Below are positions 34,223 to 62,916 of a stretch of DNA of 64,000 bases, piece after piece. This stretch comes from Mugil cephalus (taxonomy: Eukaryota > Chordata > Actinopteri > Mugiliformes > Mugilidae): assembly GCF_022458985.1 (NCBI RefSeq), contig NC_061789.1, positions 19,386,357 to 19,450,356 on the forward strand, in the 5' to 3' direction. Both the position numbers and the translations under genes were made by a program. The notes beneath the pieces are model-generated. The model had not been told where the DNA came from. It worked only from the letters and a program-made list of their open reading frames with translations, and made no database searches. The first letter of the stretch is position 1; each line of letters starts with the position of its first letter.

Positions 34223-35027
34223 GTAAGCTACGTGGTGGACTTTGCTCTTGTGTTCTATAAAATTCAACTAATTTCAGTGGCTCTGCGAACGAAAAAAAGC
34301 TTTCGTTTCGGATAATTGCTTGTTTGCTAGCAACAAGGTCCCATGCTAGTTAGCCAGTTGTAGCGTGCTAATGCAGATTTGCTAACGGCTAACGATCGAA
34401 TGAGTGAGAGCTGGGGGATGGGGTGGGGGATGTGATCATTACTCGGCTTGTGGTTTAATCCTACACATGCCAGTAGTTCATTTCAAGCAGTTAATTTTCA
34501 CTCGAATGACAAAATACTAAGTCAAAGTGCGTCGGTTATCTGAGCCTGAGAGCTGGTAGCTCCCAGGTATGATCCAAACTCCTGTGGCTTGTTAGTTGTA
34601 TGAGCGTGGCCTCCACAGTACTGTCACATTATGTTGTTAAAGTCTAACCATACTGAATTGAAGTAACTAAAGGTGATAAGCGTTTGGGGATAATTGAAGC
34701 GACATCTCTCATTACTGGTAGTTGCCTTTCTTAGTTGTGTTTACCTGGTGAGTCTCGGTCTATGAGGACCTTTTCCTCTTTGGGGTTTGTCACGTCAGTA
34801 GTTACGGTCTGAGTGTAGGAGTCAGACTACTGTTACTCACAGTCATCAGTCAAGCTTAATAGATTCTTTCTAAATGACGAATGTCTGCTCTGATTTGGAT
34901 TCTTAGTCGTGTTGTTTAAATCATTTTTCTTACAGTTTATGTCTTGTATTTGTGTAGACAGGCTGTCTGCATACTTGTATTCCTGTATGTTGCTTCACCT
35001 TTTCTTTACTTGAATGCAGGTGTCGCC

Positions 35028-38025
35028 ATGCGGGGTGCCTATCTCCTGATAACCACGCTGCTGCTCCTCCTGGCCATTCCTGTCTCCAGGGGACGTTACA
35101 ATGACGAGTTTGACGACGGGGAGGACCTGGCTGACTTTGATGACAATGACTTCGCTGAGTTTGAGGACATGAACGAGGACGATGCCGCAGCTGAGGCGGA
35201 AACGGCCCCCCCGCCACGCGCCTCCCAGTCCTCGCAGCCTGAAGAAGATGAAGATGAAGATGAAGCCACGGTGGAGCTGGAGGATGGCCAGGATTTTGAA
35301 GACCCAGACACACAGGTACGTCCCCTTGTGTTACATATTAACATTTGCGCATAGTTTCTGTCATGAATTGTATTTAATTGTTAATGCTAGCGTATTCGTT
35401 TAAGATGATTCATCTTAATATTTCCACAGGAACAAGACACGTACAAATTTGACCTAGAAGAGTTTGAGGGGGTTGGAGACATGGAGAACAGCCGTTCCAT
35501 GAAGGACCCTCTTATAATCCACACAGTAAGCTTATCGCTCAAATCTTCTCAAGAGCCAATCTGCAATATCTTTCTCTGCTGAGTGTGATTTGTGCAGATT
35601 CTAAATAATATGCACATCATCCATTTCTCTTCAGGTTCCTGCACACCTTCAGAACAGCTGGGAAAGTTACTACATGGAGATCCTGATGGTGACCGGTTTA
35701 TTGGCCTACATCATGAACTACATCATTGGCAAGAACAAAAACAGTCGCCTCGCTCAGGCCTGGTTCAACTCGCACAGAGAGCTTTTAGAGAGCAACTTTG
35801 CACTAGTGGGTGAGTTCTTTTATGTCTCTGTATAACAGCAGAGTATGAAATATCCGCTGCATGTGCTTGAGATTCTTCTCTGGATCTAATGGAAAGAGCC
35901 AGCATGGCGACTGTAGATGTTGTGTAATTATCACATGTTGATGTTGTGTTGGACTTGTATGTCTAGGTGATGATGGCACCAGTAAAGAGGCAGTGAGCAC
36001 CGGGAAGCTGAATCAGGAAAACGAGCACATCTACAACTTGTGGTGCTCTGGACGTGTGTGCTGTGAAGGCATGCTGATCCAGCTCAAAGTATGTGTTGTG
36101 TGGTATGACATGTGTCTTTTGTGTGTTTATTCTTCTTTCAAATATATGATATATATCTGATGTATTTGTTGGCTGTTGCAGTTTCTGAAGAGGCAGGACC
36201 TGCTCAACGTTTTGGCCAGGATGATGAGGCCCGCCTGTGACCAAGTGGTATGTAGCTGTTTAAATGAGTCTTCCTGAAGTGGCATTGCAGATGCACAGTC
36301 TAATCAGCGGTGTGTTTGCTCTTAGCAAATCAAAGTGACTCTCAATGACGAGGACATGGATACTTTTGTGTTTGCTGTGGGCACCAAGAAGGCCATGGCC
36401 CGGCTCCAGAAGGAGATGCAGGACTTGGTAAATATCCTCAACAAATGACTGATTTATTTGGTGTCTCTTATGACAATGTTTACCCAAAAAACACTTTTTA
36501 CTCCTATATCTCTGTCAGTATTAACCCGGCCTTTGTCCACAGAGTGAGTTCTGCGGCGATAAGCCGAAGTCTGGGGCCAAGTATGGCCTCCCAGACTCCC
36601 TGGCTATTCTTAGTGAGATGGGCGAGGTCACAGATGGGGTGATGGACAACAAGGTACAGTGTGGTGAATTTCTGTTCTCATCACTTGCAGGATCAATATG
36701 AAAGGGACTGCAGAGTAACGAAATACTGCATATGTTTAACTTTCCCACCTCCAGTCTTTTAATGCAACTCTTTGTATTTTTAGATGGTGCACTATATCAC
36801 CAACCACGCTGACAAGATTGAGTCCATCCATTTCTCGGACCAATTTTCTGGTCCAAAAGTTATGCAAGAGTAAGTATTTAAGCTTTCTGTCTTTAACGTC
36901 TCACTGAGCAGTTAGTATTTTGTGTTTTGAATATTTCATGTGTTGTTTTTCAGGGAGGGTCAGCCCTTAAAGCTGCCTGAGACCAAGAAGACGCTGCTGT
37001 TTACATTTAATGGTGAGCATTTTGTTTGGAAATAAATACCACAGATTGTTACTGATACGGATTGGATTTTCATGATGCTATTAATGTTCATGGATTTGTT
37101 TTTTGTCTGTAGTGCCTGGAATGGGCAACACCTCTCCCAAAGACATGGACACTCTGCTTCCTCTCATGAACATGGTGATCTACAGCATTGATAAAGTCAA
37201 GAAGCTGCGTCTCAACAGAGAGGTAGGTATAAGTGCGCCCAGTATGGCCTCTCTGTGATGTACTGCAATCTAATTTTTTCAAGCAAAACCCAATTTGTCC
37301 TTTTTGTACATTCAGGGCAAACAAAAAGCTGACAGAAACCGGGCCCGTGTGGAGGAGAACTTCCTGAAGCAGACTCACGCTCAGCGTCAGGAGGCGGCTC
37401 AGACCCGGCGGGAGGAGAAGAAGAGAGCGGAGAAGGAGAGGATCATGAATGAGGAGGACCCTGAGAGACAACGTCGACTGGAGGTCTGAAATGGGAAATT
37501 CCACCCAAAATCTCGAACGTGATTGACCTTTAAATCAAGATTGTGATAAATTATGTTCTGCCCTTAAAGTACATCTGAAGAGTGAATGAAGCTATTTAGC
37601 TTAGCATTGCATTAAAAAGTGGAAATAGGGAGAAAAGGCTAGTTGTCTCTTTCAAAGATGAGGATCTAGTAATCTTTAATCTCTACAAAAAACAACTCGA
37701 TGTTGTTTGAGTGTTTACAGTAACTGAGTCTCTAACTAACTGAGTAACTATAGTTTCTACTCGTTGCCTAGAAACTTCCTGCAGCCATTAAATATTCTTA
37801 AGGTGTTCCCCTAAACCGGGCAAATTGTTACTTAATGACTAAGGTAATTCATAGAAGTAGAGAACATTTTGTTACTATGAGATAGGCTAGTGGTTCTCTT
37901 TCTTGATGCTAAGCTAACCCATTTTAAATAATATTCATACACAGGAAGCTGCCCAGCGTCGTGAGCAGAAGAAGATTGAGAAGAAGCAGATGAAGATGAA
38001 GCAGATCAAAGTCAAAGCCATGTGA
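35028..38025 (+). CDS. ccdc47: CCDC47 (calumin), ER membrane protein of the PAT complex, 12 coding exons
   Basis: ER transmembrane protein that pairs with Asterix (WDR83OS) in the PAT complex. It shields newly made multi-pass membrane proteins at the ribosome-translocon and affects ER calcium handling. Exons: 35028-35315, 35430-35525, 35635-35809, 35967-36088, 36182-36247, 36326-36427, 36543-36653, 36784-36869, 36954-37012, 37113-37222, 37316-37483, 37945-38025. All are in phase, giving 487 residues (human 483). Order: signal peptide with [14 protein letters not shown] (1-22), acidic luminal segment with [14 protein letters not shown] (about 24-125), a single TM segment [18 protein letters not shown] (142-159), a conserved cytosolic domain with [14 protein letters not shown], and a Lys/Arg/Glu-rich coiled coil ending [13 protein letters not shown]. 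The donor after the penultimate coding exon (GTCTGA) is weak; intron retention there would end the protein with one extra Val. Confidence 0.96.
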
Positions 38026-38331
38026 GAGATCACCACAGTGACAGTGGGAGACAAGCACACATGAAAGCAGTGCACCGCTCAGTTTTCCTCCATCTTCTCT
38101 CGCCGCAGTCCACAGCTCCGGATCACAGGCGCTCACAGCTCCACACACATGTCCTGTGCCTCTGGGTGTGTCAAGCTTAGCCGTTTGTGTCACCACCTGC
38201 TCCATTTAACATGGTCGAACCTCAATGAGTGAAATCTATCACTATTTGGGGATTTGTCCTCAAAATGAATCAAAGTTCTATCTGAAAATAGTACTATCTT
38301 GCTGAGCTTTTTAACCTAATTCGCTGGTAAA

Positions 38332-38529
38332 AATAAAACACACTATTTGGTGGTACTGAGCCACATTTTAAGGGAATGAAAGCAATGTTGCAGTTTCATT
38401 GAAATTATATTAGCATTGAGCTTTAATATAATCTTAAATGATATTATCAATACATTTTTAATTAATATATGTTACGAGAATGGTTTCTTGCAGGTTGTTT
38501 CTAATCATTATCTGAGCAAACCTAATAAA
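38332..38529 (+). terminator. ccdc47 polyadenylation signals
   Basis: Two AATAAA hexamers, at 38332-38337 and 38524-38529, follow the stop codon by 0.3 and 0.5 kb. Either could define the mRNA 3' end. Confidence 0.5.
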
Positions 38530-41500
38530 ATGCACTGGAATCTGGAAAACTGTTTCTGTGTTGTTTTTAATAGTAACGTTGGAAGTCATCACGAGGCAAT
38601 TCATGGTGGCCGTTGGTTTGTAATAAAACTGTGTACCGCATAGAAACTGGTACAGACCTCCTGGTGTTGGTAGTTGAAAGAGTGAGGGTCTATAACGGGC
38701 AACAGAATGGGGGAGGCTTCATGCTAAATTTAACTTGTAGATTGTGTCAGCAGTCTGAACTAGATTTTGTTACATCAATGTGGTCCGCTCTCAACACACT
38801 GAAATTGTTATGTTAATGCTTTCTGGACACAAGTCTGTTTTGTGGCTGCGAGGAAGCTTGTGATTACCTTCTGAAAGATCTAAGAATACTTGTTTTTTAA
38901 CTGTAAAAGTGCAGTCCCAGATGTTAGCAAGAAACAAATTACGCTTGGTATGCTTATTTAAAAGTCTTACAACCCAGTCATGCAACAAAGCCTAGTGTCA
39001 TGAAGGTTGTTTATTTTTAGTAAGTAAAGTGTAATATCTCCCTACTTGGCGTAGTGATATCTATCAATGTGCAATAATTCTTGATTTTGATTGTATTTTT
39101 CTACTCCTGCTTTCAAAAGCATGTACGCCAAAAGCAGTGACATATGCAGGCGTTTCAGTCTATCCTTTCTAATATTATATTTCTCTCCCTTGTGCTTTCA
39201 AAACAATCGTGACTCATCAGAAAATGGACATGGGCCTTCTGAGGTTGTGATGTCTGGACACACAATGTTGTTAGTGGGGAGTTGAGGTGACGGTCCTCTG
39301 GATCATCCCACAGATACTTGATCAGTTTGGGATCTAGTGAATTTGGTGGCCAGGTCAACACCTTGTGCTGTTTTTTTTTTTTTTTTTTTTTTTGTGGTTT
39401 TTGAGTTTGTAAAGTGTTTGAGTGTGTGTGTCCGTATCAGGCAGGTGTCTGGTCTAGTCTAGGCGGGTGCTACGGGTCTAACTAACATCCATACAAATGC
39501 CAGGTTCAAAAGTTTCTCTTTGAGAACAATTGTCCCAAGATGGTCAGTATTATTTAATTCTCCTGTCAGTGGTTTTAATGTTGTGGCTGATCAGTGTAGT
39601 CTCGTTCAGCTATATGAAATGGAGTGAACAAAATAAATGAAACATTTGTCTGTATATCACAAGTTTAATGGCACTAAAAGTGGAAGCATCCTAAGCGCAG
39701 GCATACAGTCAATCAACGTCTCTCTAAAACAGTTTTATCAAGTGAATATTATAACCTCCATGAAAGGAGTTTTTTTGTTGTTTAGCTGTAGCAGCTTAAG
39801 CTTTGTGTTAACTCAAGTCTGATGATTATTAAAGTTATTATTGACAATTTTGGTAAAATTCTGTATGTCAAGACAAAACTGCTTATTCCAAGTTCTGACA
39901 AGTGTTTTTTTAGTCATTTTTAATTACCTCTATTCTGTTTCTGTTCTGTCTGGGAATTAATTTTCAAATTCACTCTCATATTGCTTGGAAACCCCTCCAG
40001 CAAAGCATTCATGTTGTTAATTTTTTCATGGGGCACTATGCGAAATGACCAGTCTACTATGATCATTTATCTGTGTTTCATTTTAACACAATATTAAACA
40101 ATATATAATTACAGCTGCTCTATAGGGTATTTTCCATCAGTGACAAGTTTTACTTTTGATACTTAAAGTGAATACTTTTGTTAAAATTTTGTGGCCTGTT
40201 GATGGGCTATTTTTCCTGCAGTAAGTAATGTTAGAATATGGCTTCGGACTTTCTACAATCCACTTAGCAATCTACCGAACTAATCACTCCGTCAAGTGTG
40301 TCATATTCAAAATATTACATTTCAAAATGTGGTGAAATGTAGTTTTGAGCGAGCTGGGTTTTCAATGTTTAGCCTTTAGGTGGCGCTTCATACACTTGGG
40401 ATAATACAAGCAGATTCAACCATATTTTTGAAACGTTGAAATTTAACAATAAATAATATATAATAAAATATTTTGTGAAAATAATTGTATTATAATATAT
40501 CTGCCGTGTTTCATATCGAGCTGTTGTCCTGCGATTTTTTTATGTTCAGTATCCGGATGTGAAGAAAGTGCCGGCCAGTAAGCGTAGACTGCACTTGCAA
40601 ACACTGATGGAGAACAGGCGAGGCTTTCAGGTTGGTTACGCGATGGCCGCTCTCTAAACAATATATGGATTTTAAAGAGAAAACAATGGCTTCGTCGCTC
40701 GAAACGGTGTGTTGCTGTCTTGCCTAACTATCGGAACGGTAGCGGTGTCGTTTTAGCTCGTCAGTTGCGCCTTAATGCTGGATCGGAGATGTCCCGGGTC
40801 TGCTAGGGACTCTGTGTTTTTCTTGGTCGTCTCCCGGGCCTGGCTGGAGCTGCCTACACTGTAGCGGCGGGTTGCTACTTTCGGATGAGCGGGCACTAAG
40901 TCTCGAAGAGGTGGGGCCTGAATTAAGCCAACGAAAGGCAAAACAAGTCAGTAGGTGCTCAAAGAGGGGCGCACAATACAAATGTCTCTATTGAACTAGC
41001 GTCGTTGTGGTCTGAGAGCCGACGAGAGTAGAGTTTTTACTATGTACTTGCTAGTTAGCATTAGCCAACGGTAGCATTAACTTAACCCTAGCTAAAGCGT
41101 CAATGCACAAGTAATTTAACATTAACTAACGTTATCTGACTCGAGAGCAGTTAATAACGATCTTTCTGTGGACCATTTCGGAACCCGAATTAATTGCATT
41201 TAGCGAGAACGTCTCCGTCAAGCCGGAAATAACAGTTTCTTTGCATTTTGTTGGTGCACGTTAGCCTTTGCTAATAGCAGGTTGCTATCCGAACTATGTG
41301 CTCAGTGACGTAAGGCTGGTCATTGTTTTGACAGCACGAAGCATCCTAACGGGACTCAGTACGTCTTGGTTATTATTCTGACATTCGTTCATTTTGTCTT
41401 CTGCTTTAATAAATTATAACATGGAACAGTCGGTGGTCTAAAAGTTCATCTTTTGCTAACCGATGTGACGCAGCTCGCGGGTCCGTTACCATAGAGTGTG

Positions 41501-41674
41501 TCTGCTATCAGCGTCCAGGTGTACTGATTCTGAAATTACTGCAGCATTCAGTTTATCAGTTTACTTTGTTGAATGCTCGTTGACTGCCTGTGATGTCTCT
41601 GATGTAATTTTTGTCCTTAACAGCAGTTTTACACAACCTGCAATAAGGGTTTTCTTTTTCCATTTAGTTGTAGA
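38530..41674. other. Intergenic region and probable setd1a promoter / 5' UTR
   Basis: Contains a Tc1-like relic (39155-39599) and A/T-rich unique sequence. From about 40550 onward it is more GC-rich, probably the setd1a promoter and non-coding first exon. The coding exon begins after an acceptor (TTTAGTTGTAG) only one base before the ATG at 41675, so at least one upstream non-coding exon must exist. Its position is not fixed by the sequence. Confidence 0.4.
39155..39599 (-). mobile_element. Truncated Tc1/mariner-like element relic
   Basis: The right edge (about 39568-39599) reads ggttttaatgttgtggctg followed by atcagtgt, a terminal repeat shared by an abundant teleost Tc1-like family. The phrase ttggtggccaggtcaacacc upstream also belongs to that element. 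A T-run of about 24 nt (39371-39394) splits it. No intact transposase is present. Confidence 0.55.
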
Positions 41675-58609
<16,935 letters not shown>

Positions 58610-61040
58610 TGAGTGCACTTCTCTCCTTCAGTTGCCAACAGCCGCCTGGGCAGCCCCCTCCCCCCTCCTCCCTTCCAGTTCACCTTCCTCAGTGTAAAGT
58701 CGAAACAGTGCCCCCCTCTGTTACCCTGTTCCACCTCCGGATGACCCCACAGCTGTGCTCACAATTCTTAGGAAACAGAGACGCACACACTCGCACTTTT
58801 CACTCACACTTTTCATTCACTGTGCAGGTTCACAAGCCAGTGTGTGATGAGTTCGTGTACTCTGGCATGTGAATATTGGAGGAGGCATTCAGCATTAACT
58901 CCTCTGTGTCAGTATTGTTGGACTTGATTGGGTCTTACGTTCCAGGCAAGCTGTTGAACTATGAAAGACAATACTGAAACAAAAAAACAAGATATTTTGT
59001 GTCTAGATCAGCTCCCACAATCTGGGATGACTCGTCTACTGTCAAACCCCTCCTTCACCTACCCTCCCTTAAAGATCCGCACACAGACGCACAGGAATAC
59101 CAGACAAATTCAGGGTTTTTAAAGGCGCACCTTAAGCGCACTTTTAAGACGTCAAAATTCAATCAATTTGGTCTTAAGTTATGCAAATTTTCAAGAGTGA
59201 GGGTTGTTTTGAAGCTTTTTTTTTTTATTTCATTTCATAGTATTATATAATAATATTACTATTGCTGTTATTAATGGTATCGTTACTTAGTTGCATTAGC
59301 TGTAAGTGACTTACAGTGAAAGGAGCTCCAGTGTACCTACCACTGTCCTCAGTGGCTTTGATTCACCAGCCCTATAAAACTGTTGTTATCCCTCTCTGCT
59401 CTGTGTTACTCTCCTGATTTGTCATAATTTTATGTCCGGATTAGAGTAACCCACCTTGGAAATATGTGTTCAATTTCAGATGCGTTATTTTTTTACATGG
59501 CTGCAAAATTTTGCCTGCATTAATGTCACAACATAGACTATAAAATATAATTTTATTGCTTTTTCCCCAAGGTTATGGACACTGATGCGTGTGCTTTTAA
59601 CTATTTATATATGTGCACATCTTTGCTTACTTCCAGGCAAATGAGAACATATCCTTCTCATATGGGCCCCTTTGTTGGTGCACTGTCCAGTTCTCCTCCG
59701 TTTAACAATGATGTTTGCTTGTATGCATTGGTTGTTAAAGGCATATATATCAGCGACCAAAGTCAACAAAAGGTCTCGTATGGAGAATTCCTTGAGTGTT
59801 TAGTGGGCTCTCTCTGTCTGTGTAGTTGTTGTTCCTTCCGTGACGCTTATGTTTTCTTCTCAATATGGCAATGGCCGTCCAAATTTGGATGTTAAACTTT
59901 TAATTTTTTTTGCACGCTCTCAAACAGGAAAATGTGCAACAATTGACATGAGGATGTTCTACATCCTTTTTTTTTTTTTTTTAAACACACACACATATAT
60001 ATATATACACATCCCTTCGTGAATATAGTTTTCAAGTTCTTAAGTACACAAGCGAGAATGTGAACAATGATGCTTGGCTTTACTGACATTGCTAGTACAT
60101 TTTTAACTGTCACCTAAGTCAACCAAAGGTCTCAAATGGAGAACTTCTCTTTCCAATTCACATATTTTGTTCCATCAAGCAAATGTTAGATTCCTGTTTC
60201 AGCAGCTGGCAAAAACATTTTCTGTAAGTTCTTTTTTCTTTTTTCTGTAATGGTCACCACCAATCTCCTGCAAGTCCTAGTAATAATGTGTCGTCAGTGT
60301 TTAACTTAGTCCTTCTGTGTGTTACAGATGTTTTTACAAGGCACATTTGTTTGATTAGGTCAGGTTTATTCAAATGTTTAGTTTAGGAGATGTTCTTTTG
60401 CTGTTTTGTCTGCCTCTGTAGTTGTCCCCCATATAAAAACATCTCTTTACCATTTTAAGGCAAACAGATGTCCTGCTTACAAACTGTTTGCGGTGTAGAT
60501 GGGTGAAAGTGTCTTTTTGCCTGTTAGATAGCGTAACTTCAGCAGTTATCTGATGTGCTATGGACAGAGGGATGTCTATGACCCTGGTTTGTTCCCGTTT
60601 TTCAAATGGCTCTGGCCGTCCAAGGTTTAACTCAGATGTTGAACTTTTAACTAGACTTCTTTTACTTTTTTGTTCCCTCCCAAACAGGAAAACATGTAAG
60701 ATATTTCTTGTTGCTATGAAAGCCTTTCAGTACAAAGCAACTCTCTTTACTACAGGATAAAAAGATGAAAGGAAAAAAAACTAAGAAGTACATGTAAATA
60801 TTGTAGAGGTGTTTGTTTCTCGTAGAAACACACAGATTCCAAGTTGTAAATATGTTGTTCCTTTTCCTCTCTCCATGAGGAGGAAACATGTACATACCTT
60901 CCATTCATTTATTTTTTATTGTTTTTCCTTTTAATTTGATGATTATTTTAATATTATTTGCAATATTTCTCTTGTATTAATGCGTTGGACCCTTTATTAA
61001 TGGTGCATTAAAATATTTTTTAAATAAATGAAAATGTTGA
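58610..61040 (+). other. setd1a 3' UTR with internal duplication
   Basis: About 2.4 kb after the stop without another coding signal, ending near ATTAAA (about 61005) and AATAAA (61023-61028). It contains repeated segments: agtcaacaaaaggtctcgta (about 59761) and agtcaaccaaaggtctcaaa (about 60117), and ggcaatggccgtccaaattt (about 59866) and ggctctggccgtccaaggtt (about 60607), each pair continuing to AACAGGAAAA(A/C)(T/A)G. Confidence 0.55.
61023..61028 (+). terminator. Probable setd1a polyadenylation signal
   Basis: AATAAA in an A/T-rich stretch, preceded by ATTAAA about 18 nt upstream. It is the strongest polyadenylation signal between the setd1a stop and the hsd3b7 promoter. Confidence 0.5.
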
Positions 61041-62640
61041 TGTTTTTCTTCATTAACTGTGTGTGCTACCATTAGAAATACTGAGATTCAGGTAATGTAG
61101 ACACCCGGAAGCTGTGTTGCAGAGATCAGTGTTCTGTAACCTTTTCCCTTTACACAAAAGGAAGTGTTGAAATCTGGCCTAAAAAAAAAAAAACTAGATT
61201 TTGTAAGTCACTGAATGACGACAATGGGAAGAGGAAAGATAAAGCTCACAGAGCAGATGGTGACCTCAGTTGAAAAAATCTCATCTGACGGACAAACGCG
61301 TCTTTCCTCTGTGCAATACATCCTACCCATATACTCGGGGGCCATGTAACATTGCACGTCTCTTACCAGGACACTCCCTTGCCTGAGAGTAGTAATGTTA
61401 TCAACAACCGTGTGTCATTGTTTCGGGCGAGAAGGCAATTGCGGACAAATATTTTACGCAGTCTTATTTACATGAAACACTTCCGGATATGGGAAAGCTG
61501 TTACCGGCTTTTATGATTCTAGAAGTAGATGTATTGTCTTTTAAAGTTGTGTGAGACTTTGACTATTTAATCTCTGAATCTCCATTAGCTGCTGCTCGAG
61601 TTGCATTGTTGGTAATGTAGGGCACCAGAAAGAAGGGTGCATGGGATAAAAAAATATATATATTTCTGCTTTGTCCACTTTGATCTTTGAAGTTTCAGTC
61701 CTTGGAGCAATGCCAGAAATTTTGATTGCCTGCCCTTTCATTTGGGACCTTTATGAGAATTTCTTTCTGCTGTTTCAAACTGTATGGCACGTACTCCCCC
61801 GGATGTTTTATCTGAAAGCATGAAAATCCCCCAAACTTTTGTCCTTTCCACATTTTATTATATTGTCCAGCTTTCTTTTTAGATGGCATGCTAAGATTGA
61901 ACTTTGACCAGCATTCTTCGTGCCTCCTGATTACTGTCTGATCTGTAATGGCCTTGACTGTGAAGTTCAAGGGCTGCAAGTAACCCATAAACCACAGATC
62001 CAAAACAGGTCTGTTAGTTCCAACCAACCAGAGAATCCTCTTCTCAAAACGTAGGTCTTACATGTCTGAACATCTCAGATTCTATCATTCTTGAGCTCAT
62101 CAAGCCCGTATTCACGAACAAAGATGTTTATTATAATCGGAACAGAAAGTGAAATTCTTCACATTTGGTTCACTCAAGGGCTGACTGAGTAGAATTTGGT
62201 CATCAAAGGTCACATAGTATTGAGAAGAGCAAGTTAATCACTCACTTGTCAACTTGGCAGCTGCGTTGACAGAAGAGTGAGAGAGACTTTACATGCCTGC
62301 CAAACGGGACTAAATTTAATCTCCGTTTGTACCGTATATTCAGTAATTTTACCACATGGAGCCACTGAGGATATTATGTAAAATCTATAATGTCCTCCCA
62401 ATATCTAACAACTTGGCTCAAATCACAATAGTGTATCTAATTCACAAGCACAAGCTTTGGTCTCAAGGCGGTTTTGAAGGATTGCTCTGAATGGTAAGTG
62501 AATGCATTGTTATTATAACTTTTACTAGCTAGGCTAACAAAGCGTAATAGGAATCGTGTGCTTTCCAAACCAAATATGTTAACATTTCTACTAAACGTCC
62601 GTGGAAGAATAATTTTATTTTTTGTTTGTTTTTTTAAAGG
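61041..62640. other. Intergenic region between setd1a and hsd3b7
   Basis: Apart from the minus-strand reading frame at 61695-62050, no gene, RNA or repeat was recognised. Confidence 0.4.
61695..62050 (-). CDS. Uncharacterised open reading frame, possibly an exon or transposon relic
   Basis: The minus strand stays open for about 118 codons from about 62050 to the stop at 61695-61697. The only ATG near the beginning is internal (GYLQP is preceded by WFM). The peptide is rich in aromatic and Lys residues (LWFMGYLQPL, RRHEECWSKF, WKGQKFGGF, HWPG-like HPGEYVPYSL) and does not look like random translation. I do not recognise the family. It lies between setd1a and hsd3b7 and is antisense to both. 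It could be a degenerate retroelement coding piece, a fish-specific exon, or chance. Confidence 0.25.
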
Positions 62641-62756
62641 GAGGTGTAGGCGGAGTTTAGCTCCGCCTCAATGACGTAGCGTAGAAGGACAGCTGCAGGG
62701 TAGACTACGCTGCTGGACTCGGTCTGCGCCAGAGTCTGTGCAGCGCAGCGTTCAGC
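62640..62756 (+). promoter_or_regulatory. hsd3b7 promoter / 5' UTR with inverted repeat and CRE-like site
   Basis: GC-rich stretch upstream of the hsd3b7 ATG. GGCGGAG (62649-62655) and CTCCGCC (62661-62667) form a perfect 7-bp inverted repeat around TTTAG. TGACGT, a CREB/ATF half-site sequence, lies at 62672-62677, about 80 bp before the start codon. Regulatory role inferred from position only. Confidence 0.4.
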
Positions 62757-62916
62757 ATGTCGGAAAACCAGCGAACCCTCGTATATTTGATCACCGGAGG
62801 CTGCGGTTTCCTCGGCAGGCACCTGCTGAAGGTCTTGCTGGAGAAGGAGGACAGACTGGCGGAGGTCCGGGTGTTTGACAAGCACACAGAGTCGGATTTA
62901 AGTGGATTCAGCACAG
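62757..62916 (+). CDS. hsd3b7: HSD3B7-type 3-beta-hydroxy-C27-steroid dehydrogenase, first coding exon (partial gene)
   Basis: The exon encodes [20 protein letters not shown] and about 33 more residues, ending in phase 1 at a GTAAGA donor. TGGCGFLG (13-20) is the Rossmann-fold NAD-binding motif of the 3-beta-HSD / short-chain dehydrogenase family. RVFDKH follows at the end of the second beta strand, as in HSD3B7. HSD3B7 is an ER membrane enzyme oxidising the 3-beta-hydroxyl of 7-alpha-hydroxylated sterols in bile-acid synthesis. Choice of HSD3B7 over other 3-beta-HSDs rests on [11 protein letters not shown] similarity and on linkage to setd1a, as in human 16p11.2. The remaining exons lie beyond the window. 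Confidence 0.88.
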
